Counted from the first letter of the stretch, positions 39,614-49,410 are shown. The stretch is DNA of 64,000 bases from Sipunculus nudus (GCA_026874595.1 CM049310.1:35977558-36041557); one strand, 5' to 3'. Notes: generated from the letters alone by a model not told the origin. Program-made: numbers and translations.

Positions 39614-42232
39614 ATGCGGTCTTCTCATGCCATGGCTCAATGGCGCGGAGATCCACATGATACTACTATCGGACGAAGAAGAAGTGATCATTTGTTCGAA
39701 AATGGCACACTGGAGTCGGACAAAGAGTTCCACCGCAGGCTTGAAATACTGGACAGCGGGACGTGTTCTGGTGCTAACATTTCTGCGTGGACACCTGACA
39801 ACGCCGTCATGTCACATTCTACCGCCAATAACCGTTTGCCTCCCTTGTACCATGTTTTACTGGTTCATTCCGCTCGTACCAGGGAGAGTCTGAGGACTGC
39901 AAGACTCAAAATGCGCACCATGAGGGACGGGTACCTACCGCTTTTACGGCTGAAAGCGAAACGGCTGCACGATGAAGCTGTGACAGACGTCCACGACCGA
40001 TACCGGACAGAGTTGTTGGACCTCATACGGTTAATGGAACCGGGGACCCAGGACGCGCTGTGCATCGCCGGGGAAAGGGTTAAGGGGTTAGCCGAAGACT
40101 TTTTACGACGGACCACAGGCGACACCGCCCGTGCGGCTGAACTCACGGATGCACTCATGGGACATTTGACAACACTGAACGACGCATTCAGTCGACGGCC
40201 TCCAGAAATGGTCCATCCAGAGGAAGAGGACCAGCGCAGGTCTCGTAGCCCATTGCGTCAACCAACATCACGACCCTGCCCTGATGAACTGATGAGTCAT
40301 GGAAACAAAGCAGACGCTTCTGTTCCCCCGCTCGTGGAGCAGCTGGTACCAATGATGGTAAAAACGGTAGATGGCCAGACACGTACTAAAAGGGCTTTGC
40401 AGACAATGAACATGTCAAAACGCGCGTTGCTTACGTGCCGCCAACGTTTACCTGCATTCCAACTTCCGACCGAGCATGCGAAAAGAGTACTCGCGGCTTC
40501 CACGCAACAGTGTGATCGCCCAGCATTGCCCGTGTACGGTCCCGAGACACATTTACTTTTCCATATGATTACGTCAAAGGGGAAAAAAATAAAGGATTTC
40601 ACCAGGTCACGTTTCTCCAGTTTGCAAGAGACATTGCTCCGGCATGAAATGGGACCAACCGACCCGTCCTTTGCTAACGTGAACCTGGTCCCGCCAGGCC
40701 GCCAGGGAAGCAGCGGGGCCTGGAGGGTGCCACAGGACAGTAAGGGTTCTTTCGTTACCGTCGCACCAGCATTCGTGCTCGCTGTCAACAACGCCGTGGC
40801 AGATGTCGGAACGTTGACCCACCAACTGGACTGTGATGCGAACCGGCACTTCTCGGACCTCTACGCCGGCCTTTGGTACCTGTACGCTTGGTATGAGATA
40901 TCGCAAAATAACCGTCAGATACAATATGTGATGTCCCGCAGGTGGGCGGATGTCGTGGCGAGCACGCCAGTGGCTCTCGAGTGTTACTACGACATGTTCC
41001 TGACGGGGTTCAAATGCGGAAAGAAGGATTTAGGTTACAGACCACTGTTGCAAACTGGACTGGAATGGGAGGCCCTCCCTCCTTTAGGAGGTTTTCCAAC
41101 GGCCGCTTCCGTATCGGGTTCTGTTGCTGCCACTACAGGTAACGATTCATGCTGGGAGGGCATACAAAATGACGTGTCCGAGTCCCAGAGGGAAGCAAGT
41201 GAAAGTCATATGACGCACGCGGACCCCTTGAACCAAAAGGCAGACTGGACACCTTACGTCGTGTGGCCACAGCCATCGTACGGCAGTGCGGAAAAGCTAA
41301 TGACGTCCTCATGCCACACGGCAGACATGCTGTACACTATGGTCTTTGGTGCCACGCCCAGGGACGAGGAAGGGAACCCGAGCTACCGGTTAGAGGACAG
41401 GCCCATTCAGGCCGTTCTGACAGACGAGAACGCATCAGATGACTGCAGGGGCGTCTTCTACGCGTTGTACAAGTACAGTAGCGTTCGGCGAGCAGCAGTG
41501 CTAGGGATTAACGTCACGCTGCTGCTGTACGCTATAGGATGGCACCGGACTAAACAAACATGGGAAGCGTTTACTTCATCTATTTTGATGTATTTGAAAG
41601 GTATGGATCGCCGAGTCACCACATCAAGCGCTTTCCCCGGTTTATGGCTTTTGTGTCTGCTGAACGACAGGCAAGACCTGGCGGGTGCAGTCAAAGCGTA
41701 CGAGGAAGAATGGGCCAAGCGTAAAGAAACAGAGAGTGCTGCTGAATCACGGGACACACTATACATCCCCGGAATGGAGATGCACGAATGGATGGACAGG
41801 CAATACGACGGGGCACCTTACGCTTTGTTAGTTCTTCGCCAGCTTGTATACAACCTGACAGATATTGATAAACTCTCCGCAGATATATGTTTGGACCCTA
41901 CTGCAACTCTCCGCCTTGATGGTAAAAGACACAACAAAAAGTCACAGAAACTTGCAAAAATACGGTCCTCTGTGCTGTTACTGCGCAACATAGCATTTCA
42001 GGAGGTTGAAAAAAATATAAACGCTTTGGGAATTTGTACGGCATCAAACATACAAGAGGGCACAGCAGCACACACAAAATGGTACATACTAAAGAACGCC
42101 ATATACACCACCATGTACATGTTCAAACCCTTCGCAAACAATCTGTACTCGACCCCCAAAGGTCATGATTACGTATGGCAATTCATAACACAAGGTTTCA
42201 CGCATAAGGAAGAACCCAATGTTTTTATGTGA
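39614..42232 (+). CDS. Unassigned 872-aa protein in the UL25 position (candidate capsid-vertex/packaging protein)
   Basis: An 872-residue protein with no signal or membrane segment. The N-terminal half is basic and helix-rich (around RTARLKMRTMRDGYLPLL) with a Ser/Arg/Pro linker (RRSRSPLRQPTSRP, about 205-220). The C-terminal half is globular with many Trp/Tyr. It lies directly downstream of, and in the same direction as, the UL24-like gene. In herpes simplex virus, cytomegalovirus and KSHV the UL24 homologue is followed in this way by the UL25 homologue (portal-cap/capsid-vertex protein). The position and a helical N-terminus with a globular C-terminus fit, but it is larger than the usual 550-640 residues and no diagnostic motif is visible. 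AATAAA is at 42375-42380. Confidence 0.5.
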   Translation: MRSSHAMAQWRGDPHDTTIGRRRSDHLFENGTLESDKEFHRRLEILDSGTCSGANISAWTPDNAVMSHSTANNRLPPLYHVLLVHSARTRESLRTARLKMRTMRDGYLPLLRLKAKRLHDEAVTDVHDRYRTELLDLIRLMEPGTQDALCIAGERVKGLAEDFLRRTTGDTARAAELTDALMGHLTTLNDAFSRRPPEMVHPEEEDQRRSRSPLRQPTSRPCPDELMSHGNKADASVPPLVEQLVPMMVKTVDGQTRTKRALQTMNMSKRALLTCRQRLPAFQLPTEHAKRVLAASTQQCDRPALPVYGPETHLLFHMITSKGKKIKDFTRSRFSSLQETLLRHEMGPTDPSFANVNLVPPGRQGSSGAWRVPQDSKGSFVTVAPAFVLAVNNAVADVGTLTHQLDCDANRHFSDLYAGLWYLYAWYEISQNNRQIQYVMSRRWADVVASTPVALECYYDMFLTGFKCGKKDLGYRPLLQTGLEWEALPPLGGFPTAASVSGSVAATTGNDSCWEGIQNDVSESQREASESHMTHADPLNQKADWTPYVVWPQPSYGSAEKLMTSSCHTADMLYTMVFGATPRDEEGNPSYRLEDRPIQAVLTDENASDDCRGVFYALYKYSSVRRAAVLGINVTLLLYAIGWHRTKQTWEAFTSSILMYLKGMDRRVTTSSAFPGLWLLCLLNDRQDLAGAVKAYEEEWAKRKETESAAESRDTLYIPGMEMHEWMDRQYDGAPYALLVLRQLVYNLTDIDKLSADICLDPTATLRLDGKRHNKKSQKLAKIRSSVLLLRNIAFQEVEKNINALGICTASNIQEGTAAHTKWYILKNAIYTTMYMFKPFANNLYSTPKGHDYVWQFITQGFTHKEEPNVFM

Positions 42233-42374
42233 ATGTCGTATTCGAGAATGGCATCCATACACACGCATACTTATACACATTTGAATAGATTCACAAGAGA
42301 TATTGCATAATGCTTAAGTATAATATGTCAAACTGATATTTTGTGAACACTGTTGCTTTATATTATATATCAAC

Positions 42375-42380
42375 AATAAA
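42375..42380 (+). terminator. Poly(A) signal of the 39614-42232 gene
   Basis: AATAAA about 140 bp after the stop, before the convergent gene at 42464. Confidence 0.5.
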
Positions 42381-42463
42381 ACAGTTGTATGTCCATGATC
42401 TATTGTTTGTTATACATACATAGATATGTGTGTGTGTTGAAACATTAGTTTATATTTTGCTAT

Positions 42464-45400
42464 TTAAAGTTTGTAAGGTTCGACAGCGGGGGTGAGTCCT
42501 GATGTGGAGGTCCACGCCTGACACGTCATTTCTAATGTGTCCCACGGCACCTGCTGCTGCTTTTCGTTCACGTCTCCGTCAACAGCCCACAAGGCGTGGC
42601 GTTTCTGTTGAAGCCATGTGAAATAAGCGTAAACGCCATTTACAGGTGACAAGGACCCAACTGACGGGTCGGCTGTGCAGTCGTACAAAGCGGACACGAA
42701 ATCGCCATTGCGGGACCTGTAAGCTGTGCTTTGCCCGCTGAGAACAGAATCGGTCTTCCGCCCTACCCTGCCAAAACGGTCAGTTGGTCCGTGGCGTGCT
42801 CGTTGTGCGCAAGGGTCGTAATCGGCCGAGCACAACTGCAATGGTTTACACGCTGCAGGCGAAAACCGTTTGCGGAGTGTGCGCGCCAGCTGCGGCATAT
42901 GGGGCCCGCTCCCGACGGCCACTGAACCCCACGTATATACCAACGGGCAGTCTTCGGACTGATCACAATCTCCCTCCGAAGCGGTGCTTTTTTCTGCGCG
43001 GCCCCGCGTGTCTCTCAAGTTGTAGACGCACGAAATCAGACGTGACGCCAGAAAATTTAATGGGCACTCATTGGCGCGTTCCGTGTTTTGCATGGCCCTC
43101 TGCATTGCAACGTCGAGCTCTCCTACGCTTTCAATGACACGCCGATGGGACTCCACAAGTGCGTGCAGGGTGTGTGGGTTGCTGGCTTTCGGGTACGTGG
43201 CGGAACAGCATTTGTGAAGATTGCACGGCAAAGACGCGGTGACTGACCTGTTTTCATCAACGTCGGCGTCCTCGACCGCCACGCATTCCGGCGTCTTGCC
43301 CGTGTTGCCCCCCACAGGGGTAACGTGAATATTTTTGATACGTAGACGTGTGGTGCACTTAATTGGGACGAGGACAGACAGTGCCACACCTGGAAACTTC
43401 CTTGCTTTCACCGCGCGTGTGTACCTGACCATTTTCCCTGGAATGCGTGACACGTTCGTTGGTCCGTGGTGGTCCACGCAAAAATTAACATTCACGACGA
43501 CAATACCGGGAACGTTCCGGGTCAAGTGGTGCTGCGCAACCGGGTCGGAAATGTGGGCACACACATGCCGTTGGAGTTCCGAGAGAAGGAGATTCTGTAT
43601 ACCTCCCCTGTTGTTGTTGGTCCGTTGGATCATGAGCCCTTGACTACGTTGAGCACTTCTAGAGAATGTTGCACCGGAATGATTTTTTACGGTCCCTTCA
43701 GAACTGTACGTGGTCATCCTGGGGCCGCTGAACGTGACGTACACGCGATTCGTATCAAAAGCCGTGCCTCCCCATGCAAGGTGTACGGCACCTGCCGTAT
43801 CACCGCTTCCAAGTACGGCGCCCCCTTGACTGGAACTGCCCCAGACGGAAATATACGGAGACGCCAGGGGGATCTTCCCATAAACAGGGTGAGGCATTTT
43901 GCAGTCGTCAGAACCCGTCGCACGCCAGACAACCTGGGTGGCATCGTCATTAAAAGACAGACACTGCAGCACGTGCACATCCAGCAAACCCGGATCGGGT
44001 CGCTGGTCTGTGTCTGGAACGGTTGACGCTTGGCGCGCCGACCGATAGACATCACTCAGTGCTTCGTCTGAATTGAAGGGAGCGGGTACAGGATGGACAT
44101 TAGGGTTCCGTATAAGATCGTTCAGCGTTTCCAAAATCCCGACGAAGCGCGCAGAAGCTGCAGTGCCCTCTTGCGCGGTCTGTGGATGAGCGTTCTGCCA
44201 GTTGTTGGTTTTCCACGGCATAACGTCTCGCCATCCCCTGTGTAGAGACACGGTCGCGGGGACATAGTGAGCCTTCCACCAGGCTGTGGCCGGACACGAG
44301 ACGTGACTCTCCGACACGTCTGTCGCATCTCGTGCATGGCCACACCGTCTCGGAGAAACCGCGCAACCGACTGCAAGATGTAACAGTAACCGTTTGATCT
44401 GAACAGACCTGCACCCGAATCCAAGAAGACAACTCGTCGGGTGTCTTTGACCGCTCCCAGACCCATTTTCCAGGCTGACCTTTTCATGATCTGCCTGCCA
44501 TTCCAAAATGTCCCAGCATTCAGGGCAAGGTGTTTCAGCCGGCCCAGCTGCTTCAGTCCTTTTGTGACAGAAGTGGTCCGTTTCTGGCGCACCTGACGGA
44601 AACCAAACCCAGAACATGTCGCTGTTTTTGTTCCATTTCTTTTTAGAAGGTCCAGTCTTCTCATCTTTCACACAGCTGCGCGGCGAAGTTGATTGGAAAC
44701 CACCTCGGGTGAGCACGTCGGGAATTAAACTAGACCTGTGGTGCCAAGGCACACTGAAACTGCGGGCCCGAGGATCGTGGGAACTAGGCGGTTTGAAACG
44801 CAAGAGGCCCTGGGACGTACGGTATGCTTTCAGGAAGAGGTCGTGCCTGTAAGCCTTTATGCCCGGCACGCCTACGAAACCGTCCACCTCCGTGAACGGG
44901 ATGCAAACCTCGTTGGCCTGTCGATTGACTTGGCTCACGAGGTTTCTGCACGTGTTCAACAGGTGGTGCACAGCATGACATATGTTCCACACACCTTCAC
45001 CACGTTTGATAAAAGTTACTCTTTCGTTTGCGGCCTGCGCCAGCGCATCTGCGATCTGTTCAGTACGCAAGATGGCATTGTACTCCCCGAACATGCCTGT
45101 GTCTACAGCGTATTGCATCCAAGCGACGTTTGCAGCCTCCCACCACCCCGCTGCTGCGGTACGGCGCAGAGTCTGAACGGGAATCGGCCGCGCCTTTTCT
45201 GCCAGGGCGTTCTGTATGAATACAGGGTACTTATGACTGCATATACCTATGGCACGTTCAGGGGACAAAAGTCTGCACAGGAGATACAAGAGCGCTGAAT
45301 CGGGCACGCGACTCAGAGACGGTAAGCATGCTTCCATTAGCATGCGGTCGAACAACGTGTGGAAGTGTTCAGCTGGACGCGTGGACGGGTTGCTACCTGA

Positions 45401-46156
45401 CACCGCCCATGAATCTAAATGTGGCTTACAACTGACATGGCCTGAAGCCCACACGATAAAAAAACGAGACCTGACGCACGTCCGCGTTTCCAGGCACAGG
45501 CGTTTTGCTGACGGGGCCCGTCCGTCAGTATCGTCCAGATCTGGTTGACATGTTCCCGCGTAACGGCAGAAACCGGCCGATGCTCTGTTCCATTCAGGTG
45601 TAGCGTTCCAAGCAGGGGGCTGCTTGCCACAACGAGCAGACAGGCCGTTCCACGTGTCCGTCACGTCGTAAGCTAGCACGTCGCGTGCCAACTCTTCTTT
45701 TGCTGAGTCCTGATATGGACATATCACCCTGACATGCACAACACCCGCCCCTTCGACCATCCGTGTCGCGGCATGTTCCAGTGCCACGATGAAACGGTGA
45801 CGTAAATGTTCTGATATATCATCGGCACCCGGTGTGCAGAAACGGGCCAGCAAGACAGCCACTTTTGTCATACGGACACCGTCCACATCCGGCACGGGCT
45901 GTGAAACGCACCACCGGGTCCCGCAAGCCTTTACAACGCTGTCGACCAGTTCAACTTCTCTCTTGTAGTCAGCGTGAGTGGAGGGTGGGAACGGGAAACT
46001 GCGCGCAAACAGGTGACCGAATATCTGAAGGAGACGACGGTGATCCCAACCGTCTTTTGATTGTGCATGATAATCCCTCACCTTGTGTACTGGGACCCAT
46101 TCATCAAGGATGCAAGGTGTGTCGATCCTGGCAGAAACCTGGCACAGGTCCTCCAT
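42464..46156 (-). CDS. Large unassigned protein (1230 aa), possible replication or capsid protein
   Basis: The frame is open to 46189 but starts there with TTG; the first ATG is 46156. There is no signal peptide. The sequence is globular throughout, with a Lys-rich break (TGPSKKKWNKNS, about 540) followed by a Cys/His-rich stretch (HFCHKRTEAAGPAETPCPEC and RCGHARD), possibly a metal site. The C-terminal third contains a run of beta-like segments (PGIVVVNVNFCVDHHG). The size is that expected of a major capsid protein, single-strand DNA-binding protein or primase, but no catalytic signature let me choose. It converges on 39614-42232 and is led by a CACGTG palindrome at 46266-46285. Confidence 0.6.
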   Translation of the reverse strand: MEDLCQVSARIDTPCILDEWVPVHKVRDYHAQSKDGWDHRRLLQIFGHLFARSFPFPPSTHADYKREVELVDSVVKACGTRWCVSQPVPDVDGVRMTKVAVLLARFCTPGADDISEHLRHRFIVALEHAATRMVEGAGVVHVRVICPYQDSAKEELARDVLAYDVTDTWNGLSARCGKQPPAWNATPEWNRASAGFCRYAGTCQPDLDDTDGRAPSAKRLCLETRTCVRSRFFIVWASGHVSCKPHLDSWAVSGSNPSTRPAEHFHTLFDRMLMEACLPSLSRVPDSALLYLLCRLLSPERAIGICSHKYPVFIQNALAEKARPIPVQTLRRTAAAGWWEAANVAWMQYAVDTGMFGEYNAILRTEQIADALAQAANERVTFIKRGEGVWNICHAVHHLLNTCRNLVSQVNRQANEVCIPFTEVDGFVGVPGIKAYRHDLFLKAYRTSQGLLRFKPPSSHDPRARSFSVPWHHRSSLIPDVLTRGGFQSTSPRSCVKDEKTGPSKKKWNKNSDMFWVWFPSGAPETDHFCHKRTEAAGPAETPCPECWDILEWQADHEKVSLENGSGSGQRHPTSCLLGFGCRSVQIKRLLLHLAVGCAVSPRRCGHARDATDVSESHVSCPATAWWKAHYVPATVSLHRGWRDVMPWKTNNWQNAHPQTAQEGTAASARFVGILETLNDLIRNPNVHPVPAPFNSDEALSDVYRSARQASTVPDTDQRPDPGLLDVHVLQCLSFNDDATQVVWRATGSDDCKMPHPVYGKIPLASPYISVWGSSSQGGAVLGSGDTAGAVHLAWGGTAFDTNRVYVTFSGPRMTTYSSEGTVKNHSGATFSRSAQRSQGLMIQRTNNNRGGIQNLLLSELQRHVCAHISDPVAQHHLTRNVPGIVVVNVNFCVDHHGPTNVSRIPGKMVRYTRAVKARKFPGVALSVLVPIKCTTRLRIKNIHVTPVGGNTGKTPECVAVEDADVDENRSVTASLPCNLHKCCSATYPKASNPHTLHALVESHRRVIESVGELDVAMQRAMQNTERANECPLNFLASRLISCVYNLRDTRGRAEKSTASEGDCDQSEDCPLVYTWGSVAVGSGPHMPQLARTLRKRFSPAACKPLQLCSADYDPCAQRARHGPTDRFGRVGRKTDSVLSGQSTAYRSRNGDFVSALYDCTADPSVGSLSPVNGVYAYFTWLQQKRHALWAVDGDVNEKQQQVPWDTLEMTCQAWTSTSGLTPAVEPYKL

Positions 46157-46265
46157 CCCGCTTCCTCTCTCCACAGCCTGTAACTGCAATTATGATATGC
46201 AACACACTGGCTAACATCGGTGCGTGTCTGTTTTTTTTATACATCCTAATCTGCTACTGAATCAT

Positions 46266-46285
46266 GATCACGTGATCACGTGATC
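46266..46285. promoter_or_regulatory. 20-bp perfect palindrome with two CACGTG E-boxes
   Basis: GATCACGTGATCACGTGATC reads the same on both strands and holds two overlapping GATCACGTGATC units. It lies 110 bp upstream of the 1230-aa gene start and would suit bHLH-zip (USF/MITF/Myc-type) binding. Confidence 0.7.
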
Positions 46286-46389
46286 TATCTGGCGTAAGAA
46301 GACTGCTATGAATGACACATCCATCACACACAATAATGCTATACCACACACCTTTTTCGAATAAAAACAAACAACAGCGTGCCATATTT

Positions 46390-46395
46390 TTTATT
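46390..46395 (-). terminator. Poly(A) signal of the 46466-47647 gene
   Basis: AATAAA on the minus strand about 70 bp after the stop. Confidence 0.55.
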
Positions 46396-46465
46396 GCATT
46401 TACAATCCACCATGTACATTGCTCATATATATATAGAGCGAGAGAAAAATGTTTTTCATGCCTTG

Positions 46466-47647
46466 TCAATGCAATACAACTCTTTTCAGGAACGTTGCTG
46501 CATCGTATATGTCTCTCGTGAAGTTTCCCGGGATGACATGGAGGCGCAACCACGAGATCGCGTCTATAGACCTGTGGCCACCACAAACGTATAAGCACAT
46601 AAAAAACAAAGCTGTACAAATACACGAAAATACTAAGTACACCTTACATGCATACAGTCGGCGAACGTGGCACAAAAAAACCAGCAGAACCAGACTCGAG
46701 ACACTCGTCAGAAACCACGTAAGTACACGCACCACATTACAAACGAGGCTGCTGGAGAACCGAGGCCATATGTGCGTTCTCCTAAAGCGCATCCACAGTT
46801 TCCTGAAAGGCAGGTTCGGATCGGACGCCGCCAGCAGGCTGTGCAAGGTGGTCTTAGATCGTCCGTACAGTCCTGTCCTTTCCTGGCATTTCGAATCAGC
46901 ATTACGGGACCAAAATTCGGCGACTGCCCTGTCTTCTTCCTGTAAAATGTTCCTTGAACGGTTCACCAGACTACCGTCGTATTTCACGGCTGATCCCGCC
47001 TGCGTGCGCTTCTTGTAATTCACAAGACGCAGAGGATATACTGGCCCGGCTGTAGTCTGCACGTCCTGCGATACCCGTTCCAAACATATGGCGTCTTCCT
47101 CGACACTTTCACTTTCTGTTTCGGAATCTGTGCAGTATACAGAGCAATCAGAGTCACTGGAACTGTCTTCGTTGTCATCAACGACGTCGCTGTGAGTGAC
47201 GCGCGGATGCCGCAGGAAACTGTGTAAGGGGACCATGCAAGGCATCTCACCCGCGCTGGTTTCACCCAGCGGCTGGATGTACTCGGTATTCACCTTGTGA
47301 TACGTCATGTCGCAGTCTGGCTCTGTTTCCGACCCGGGGCGTCTCACGATGGACACGAGTCCACCAGCAGCCTGACTCATTAATTTCAGATACCATGTCC
47401 CCGACCCGTCCAGCACCCGTAATACTTTGTACAGCGAAGATAGGCTAACCCGTTTGATACCTGCGCAGCTGCCGATGTTGACGCAGGCGGGTGTATTGGG
47501 ATCAGAAACAGACGGACATACATGTTCCCCCAATAACCTGAAATCCAAAGAATGTTTGGGGTTTTCATATTGCACGTGAGCCTGCACGACGTCCCGAAGT
47601 GCGGGCGGCCGTTCACTTCCCTTCCCTTCAGCGTGGTCCTCAAACAT
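46466..47647 (-). CDS. C-terminally anchored membrane protein with acidic serine cluster
   Basis: A 393-residue protein from an ATG at 47647. The N-terminal ~290 residues are soluble. They contain a strongly acidic Ser/Asp/Glu cluster (DNEDSSSDSDCS, TDSETESESVEED; about 165-195), a typical casein-kinase-2 target. Two hydrophobic segments follow near the C-terminus (about 302-326 and 335-355), with a 38-residue tail. Such topology suggests a tail-anchored or hairpin protein of the nuclear or Golgi membranes. An egress role (for example as partner in a nuclear egress complex) is possible but unsupported by motif. Its start follows the 47661-47960 gene by 14 bp, so the two may share a transcript. 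Confidence 0.6.
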   Translation of the reverse strand: MFEDHAEGKGSERPPALRDVVQAHVQYENPKHSLDFRLLGEHVCPSVSDPNTPACVNIGSCAGIKRVSLSSLYKVLRVLDGSGTWYLKLMSQAAGGLVSIVRRPGSETEPDCDMTYHKVNTEYIQPLGETSAGEMPCMVPLHSFLRHPRVTHSDVVDDNEDSSSDSDCSVYCTDSETESESVEEDAICLERVSQDVQTTAGPVYPLRLVNYKKRTQAGSAVKYDGSLVNRSRNILQEEDRAVAEFWSRNADSKCQERTGLYGRSKTTLHSLLAASDPNLPFRKLWMRFRRTHIWPRFSSSLVCNVVRVLTWFLTSVSSLVLLVFLCHVRRLYACKVYLVFSCICTALFFMCLYVCGGHRSIDAISWLRLHVIPGNFTRDIYDAATFLKRVVLH

Positions 47648-47660
47648 GCCTTCCCTGACC

Positions 47661-47960
47661 TCAAATGCTGGTGCAGTCCCGAAGCAGACGTAGATTGTTG
47701 GTCACAGCTTTGGAGTGTACTTCACAAAAGTGTCCGTCTCTTGCGCTCTGAATGGCAGATGCCCTGACCCCGGTCACAACAAAATGTTGGAGAGCAGACA
47801 GTGAGGTGCAAGGTCGGTTATCCTTTGTCCGTGGAAATGTGTCAAGTAGCTCTCTCGGTGTCACGGTCTGGAAGTACACCAGATCGGTTGCGTGCGATGA
47901 CTGCTGCCGAGTCGCGCGTGACGCATCATTACCCGACCCATCGGCTGTCTGTTGATACAT
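47661..47960 (-). CDS. Small hypothetical protein (99 aa)
   Basis: The frame is open to 47993 via GTG; the first ATG is 47960. It fills the gap between the terminase and the membrane-protein gene on the same strand. A TTAAATAAAA box (48025-48034) lies upstream, which supports transcription. The protein is hydrophilic at its N-terminus with a short helical C-terminal half (SLSALQHFVVTGVRASAIQ) and no membrane segment. No family recognised; the size would suit a small capsid or terminase-accessory protein. Confidence 0.45.
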   Translation of the reverse strand: MYQQTADGSGNDASRATRQQSSHATDLVYFQTVTPRELLDTFPRTKDNRPCTSLSALQHFVVTGVRASAIQSARDGHFCEVHSKAVTNNLRLLRDCTSI

Positions 47961-48025
47961 ACGGGCGTGTGTCAGATTTTCCGAACATAACACGCAGTGC
48001 GTACCATTTTAGGACATGTGCCCCT

Positions 48026-48034
48026 TTTATTTAA
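48026..48034 (-). terminator. Poly(A) signal of the terminase gene, overlapping a TATA-like box
   Basis: On the minus strand TTAAATAAAA contains AATAAA (48026-48031), 23 bp after the terminase stop. The same A+T box sits about 65-70 bp upstream of the ATG at 47960, so one element may serve both. Confidence 0.55.
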
Positions 48035-48053
48035 GGGGAAAACATCGTGCATC

Positions 48054-49346
48054 CTAAATAATGGACGTGTGCAACGGTGCCAACTCATGTACGTTAAAGT
48101 TTTCGTTTCTCTCGTTTAGCAACAGGTTGTATGCCAGTATCAGGGAAAGGGCCACGTCATCCTGTGTATGATCGTGGGGCTTTCGGTCCGGCCGGAATTT
48201 CGACAGCTGCTCCGTGATCAAATTTCTAGCGTCCAACCCGGCATGCTCAAGTGCCGAGCTGGCGAGGCTCATTGACAAACGCACGATGCGACTGTTGAAT
48301 GCACTTTGAAAGAGGGACACTAAAGTTTTTTTCTGTTTGTCCAGGAAGAAACCCGCAACCTCGGCTGTCCCGAAATCCCGCACGGATTGGAGCCCAACCG
48401 TCTTGGCATCCTTCTCTGTCCTCCTCCTGTGGGTGAATTGAAACGACAGCGACCGAACCGGACCGGCCATTTTTTTGGCGGCGTTGTGTATGAAATGACA
48501 AATCTGCACGGCCAGGTGTTCGTTGCTATTGCTTTCCACAGCGACAACAGTAGTCTTGAAACGGGACGAGTATGTCAGCGGGCACGCGTGCATATTCACA
48601 ACACGCTGCAGCAGGCGCAAAACCGCCAGCCCAATGAAAACTTCCGCTGGTACGCTGTGTTCTATCAAACGCACCTCGTCCAATCCGAGGACGACCGCCA
48701 TGCGCCTGGTTTTGTTTGAGGGGACCCTGCGGGAAACACGACCGGACGGCGGAGCGCCAGGTGTGTAACGACACACGCAAGCTATTCCTGAAGCAGACAC
48801 CGACACGTTGGTGGTGTAAGCTGGGTCCACGTACACAAACAATGTATCACCCAAACAATCGACATTGTTGAATGTATCCAAGTCATTCAAACCGTCTTTC
48901 ATTTCTTGCAGGACAGATCGTGAAAAAAGCCCAACCTCATCCCCCGAATTCTGCCCATCCGGCTGCCCGTCGCCGCGCCCCAGACTAACGCCCATATTTT
49001 CTGTTTCGTAGCTGTGAGGTTCCAACGTGTTCATAACCGTCTTTTGTACAACGTCCGTCGTGATGTGAGGCGGCAGTGACATGACGTAGTGGTGACACGC
49101 TATGGCTTCCGGCGACTCGGCAACGCGTGGAACGTCTGCAGGACAGCTGAAGCACACGCGGTAGTAAGCAACCCCTGTCCGTTCCAACTTCAGTAAGGCG
49201 CATGTATTCTCAGCCGACGTGTTCATCGAAGATGTGAGCACCAACTTGGTCCCTCTGCGGTTCACATAAGGCAACAGGTGTGTCAACGTTTTCACAAATC
49301 CAGCTTCGTCAACATACACGATGTCGTACGTGTGACCCCTGCCAGC
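48054..49346 (-). CDS. Terminase large subunit (ATPase/nuclease), exon 2
   Basis: C-terminal exon of the DNA-packaging motor, 430 codons plus stop. It begins after an acceptor with a pyrimidine tract (CGTTCGTTTCAG). It starts with the Walker B strand YDIVYVDEAGFV (catalytic Glu after Asp) and the coupling motif TKLVLTSSMNTS. The nuclease domain follows with acidic residues in LFVYVDPAYT, VVAVESNSN and QDDVALSL, the RNase H-like metal site of herpesvirus terminases. Exon 1 is at 55157-56308. Both exon ends are in phase 0, giving 814 residues, close to the family's usual size. It acts in the nucleus at the capsid portal, cutting and pumping DNA. The motif series is herpesvirus-specific, so I am confident of the family. 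Confidence 0.9.
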   Translation of the reverse strand, partial: AGRGHTYDIVYVDEAGFVKTLTHLLPYVNRRGTKLVLTSSMNTSAENTCALLKLERTGVAYYRVCFSCPADVPRVAESPEAIACHHYVMSLPPHITTDVVQKTVMNTLEPHSYETENMGVSLGRGDGQPDGQNSGDEVGLFSRSVLQEMKDGLNDLDTFNNVDCLGDTLFVYVDPAYTTNVSVSASGIACVCRYTPGAPPSGRVSRRVPSNKTRRMAVVLGLDEVRLIEHSVPAEVFIGLAVLRLLQRVVNMHACPLTYSSRFKTTVVAVESNSNEHLAVQICHFIHNAAKKMAGPVRSLSFQFTHRRRTEKDAKTVGLQSVRDFGTAEVAGFFLDKQKKTLVSLFQSAFNSRIVRLSMSLASSALEHAGLDARNLITEQLSKFRPDRKPHDHTQDDVALSLILAYNLLLNERNENFNVHELAPLHTSII

Positions 49347-49410
49347 CTGAAACGAACGAGGAAAGAACACGTCACTGATTATAAAAAAAGGCCATGGTGG
49401 CGACACAACA

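Larger units (their letters stand above)
46157..46465. other. Promoter region of the 1230-aa gene and 3' end of the membrane-protein gene
   Basis: 309 bp. It has the double E-box palindrome (46266-46285) and a minus-strand AATAAA (46390-46395) for the 46466-47647 gene. The short minus-strand frame here is not accepted as a gene. Confidence 0.5.

Noticed and set aside
46254-46625. A 123-codon minus-strand frame
   Set aside because: It overlaps the 3' end of the membrane-protein gene and contains that gene's poly(A) signal. No conserved features.
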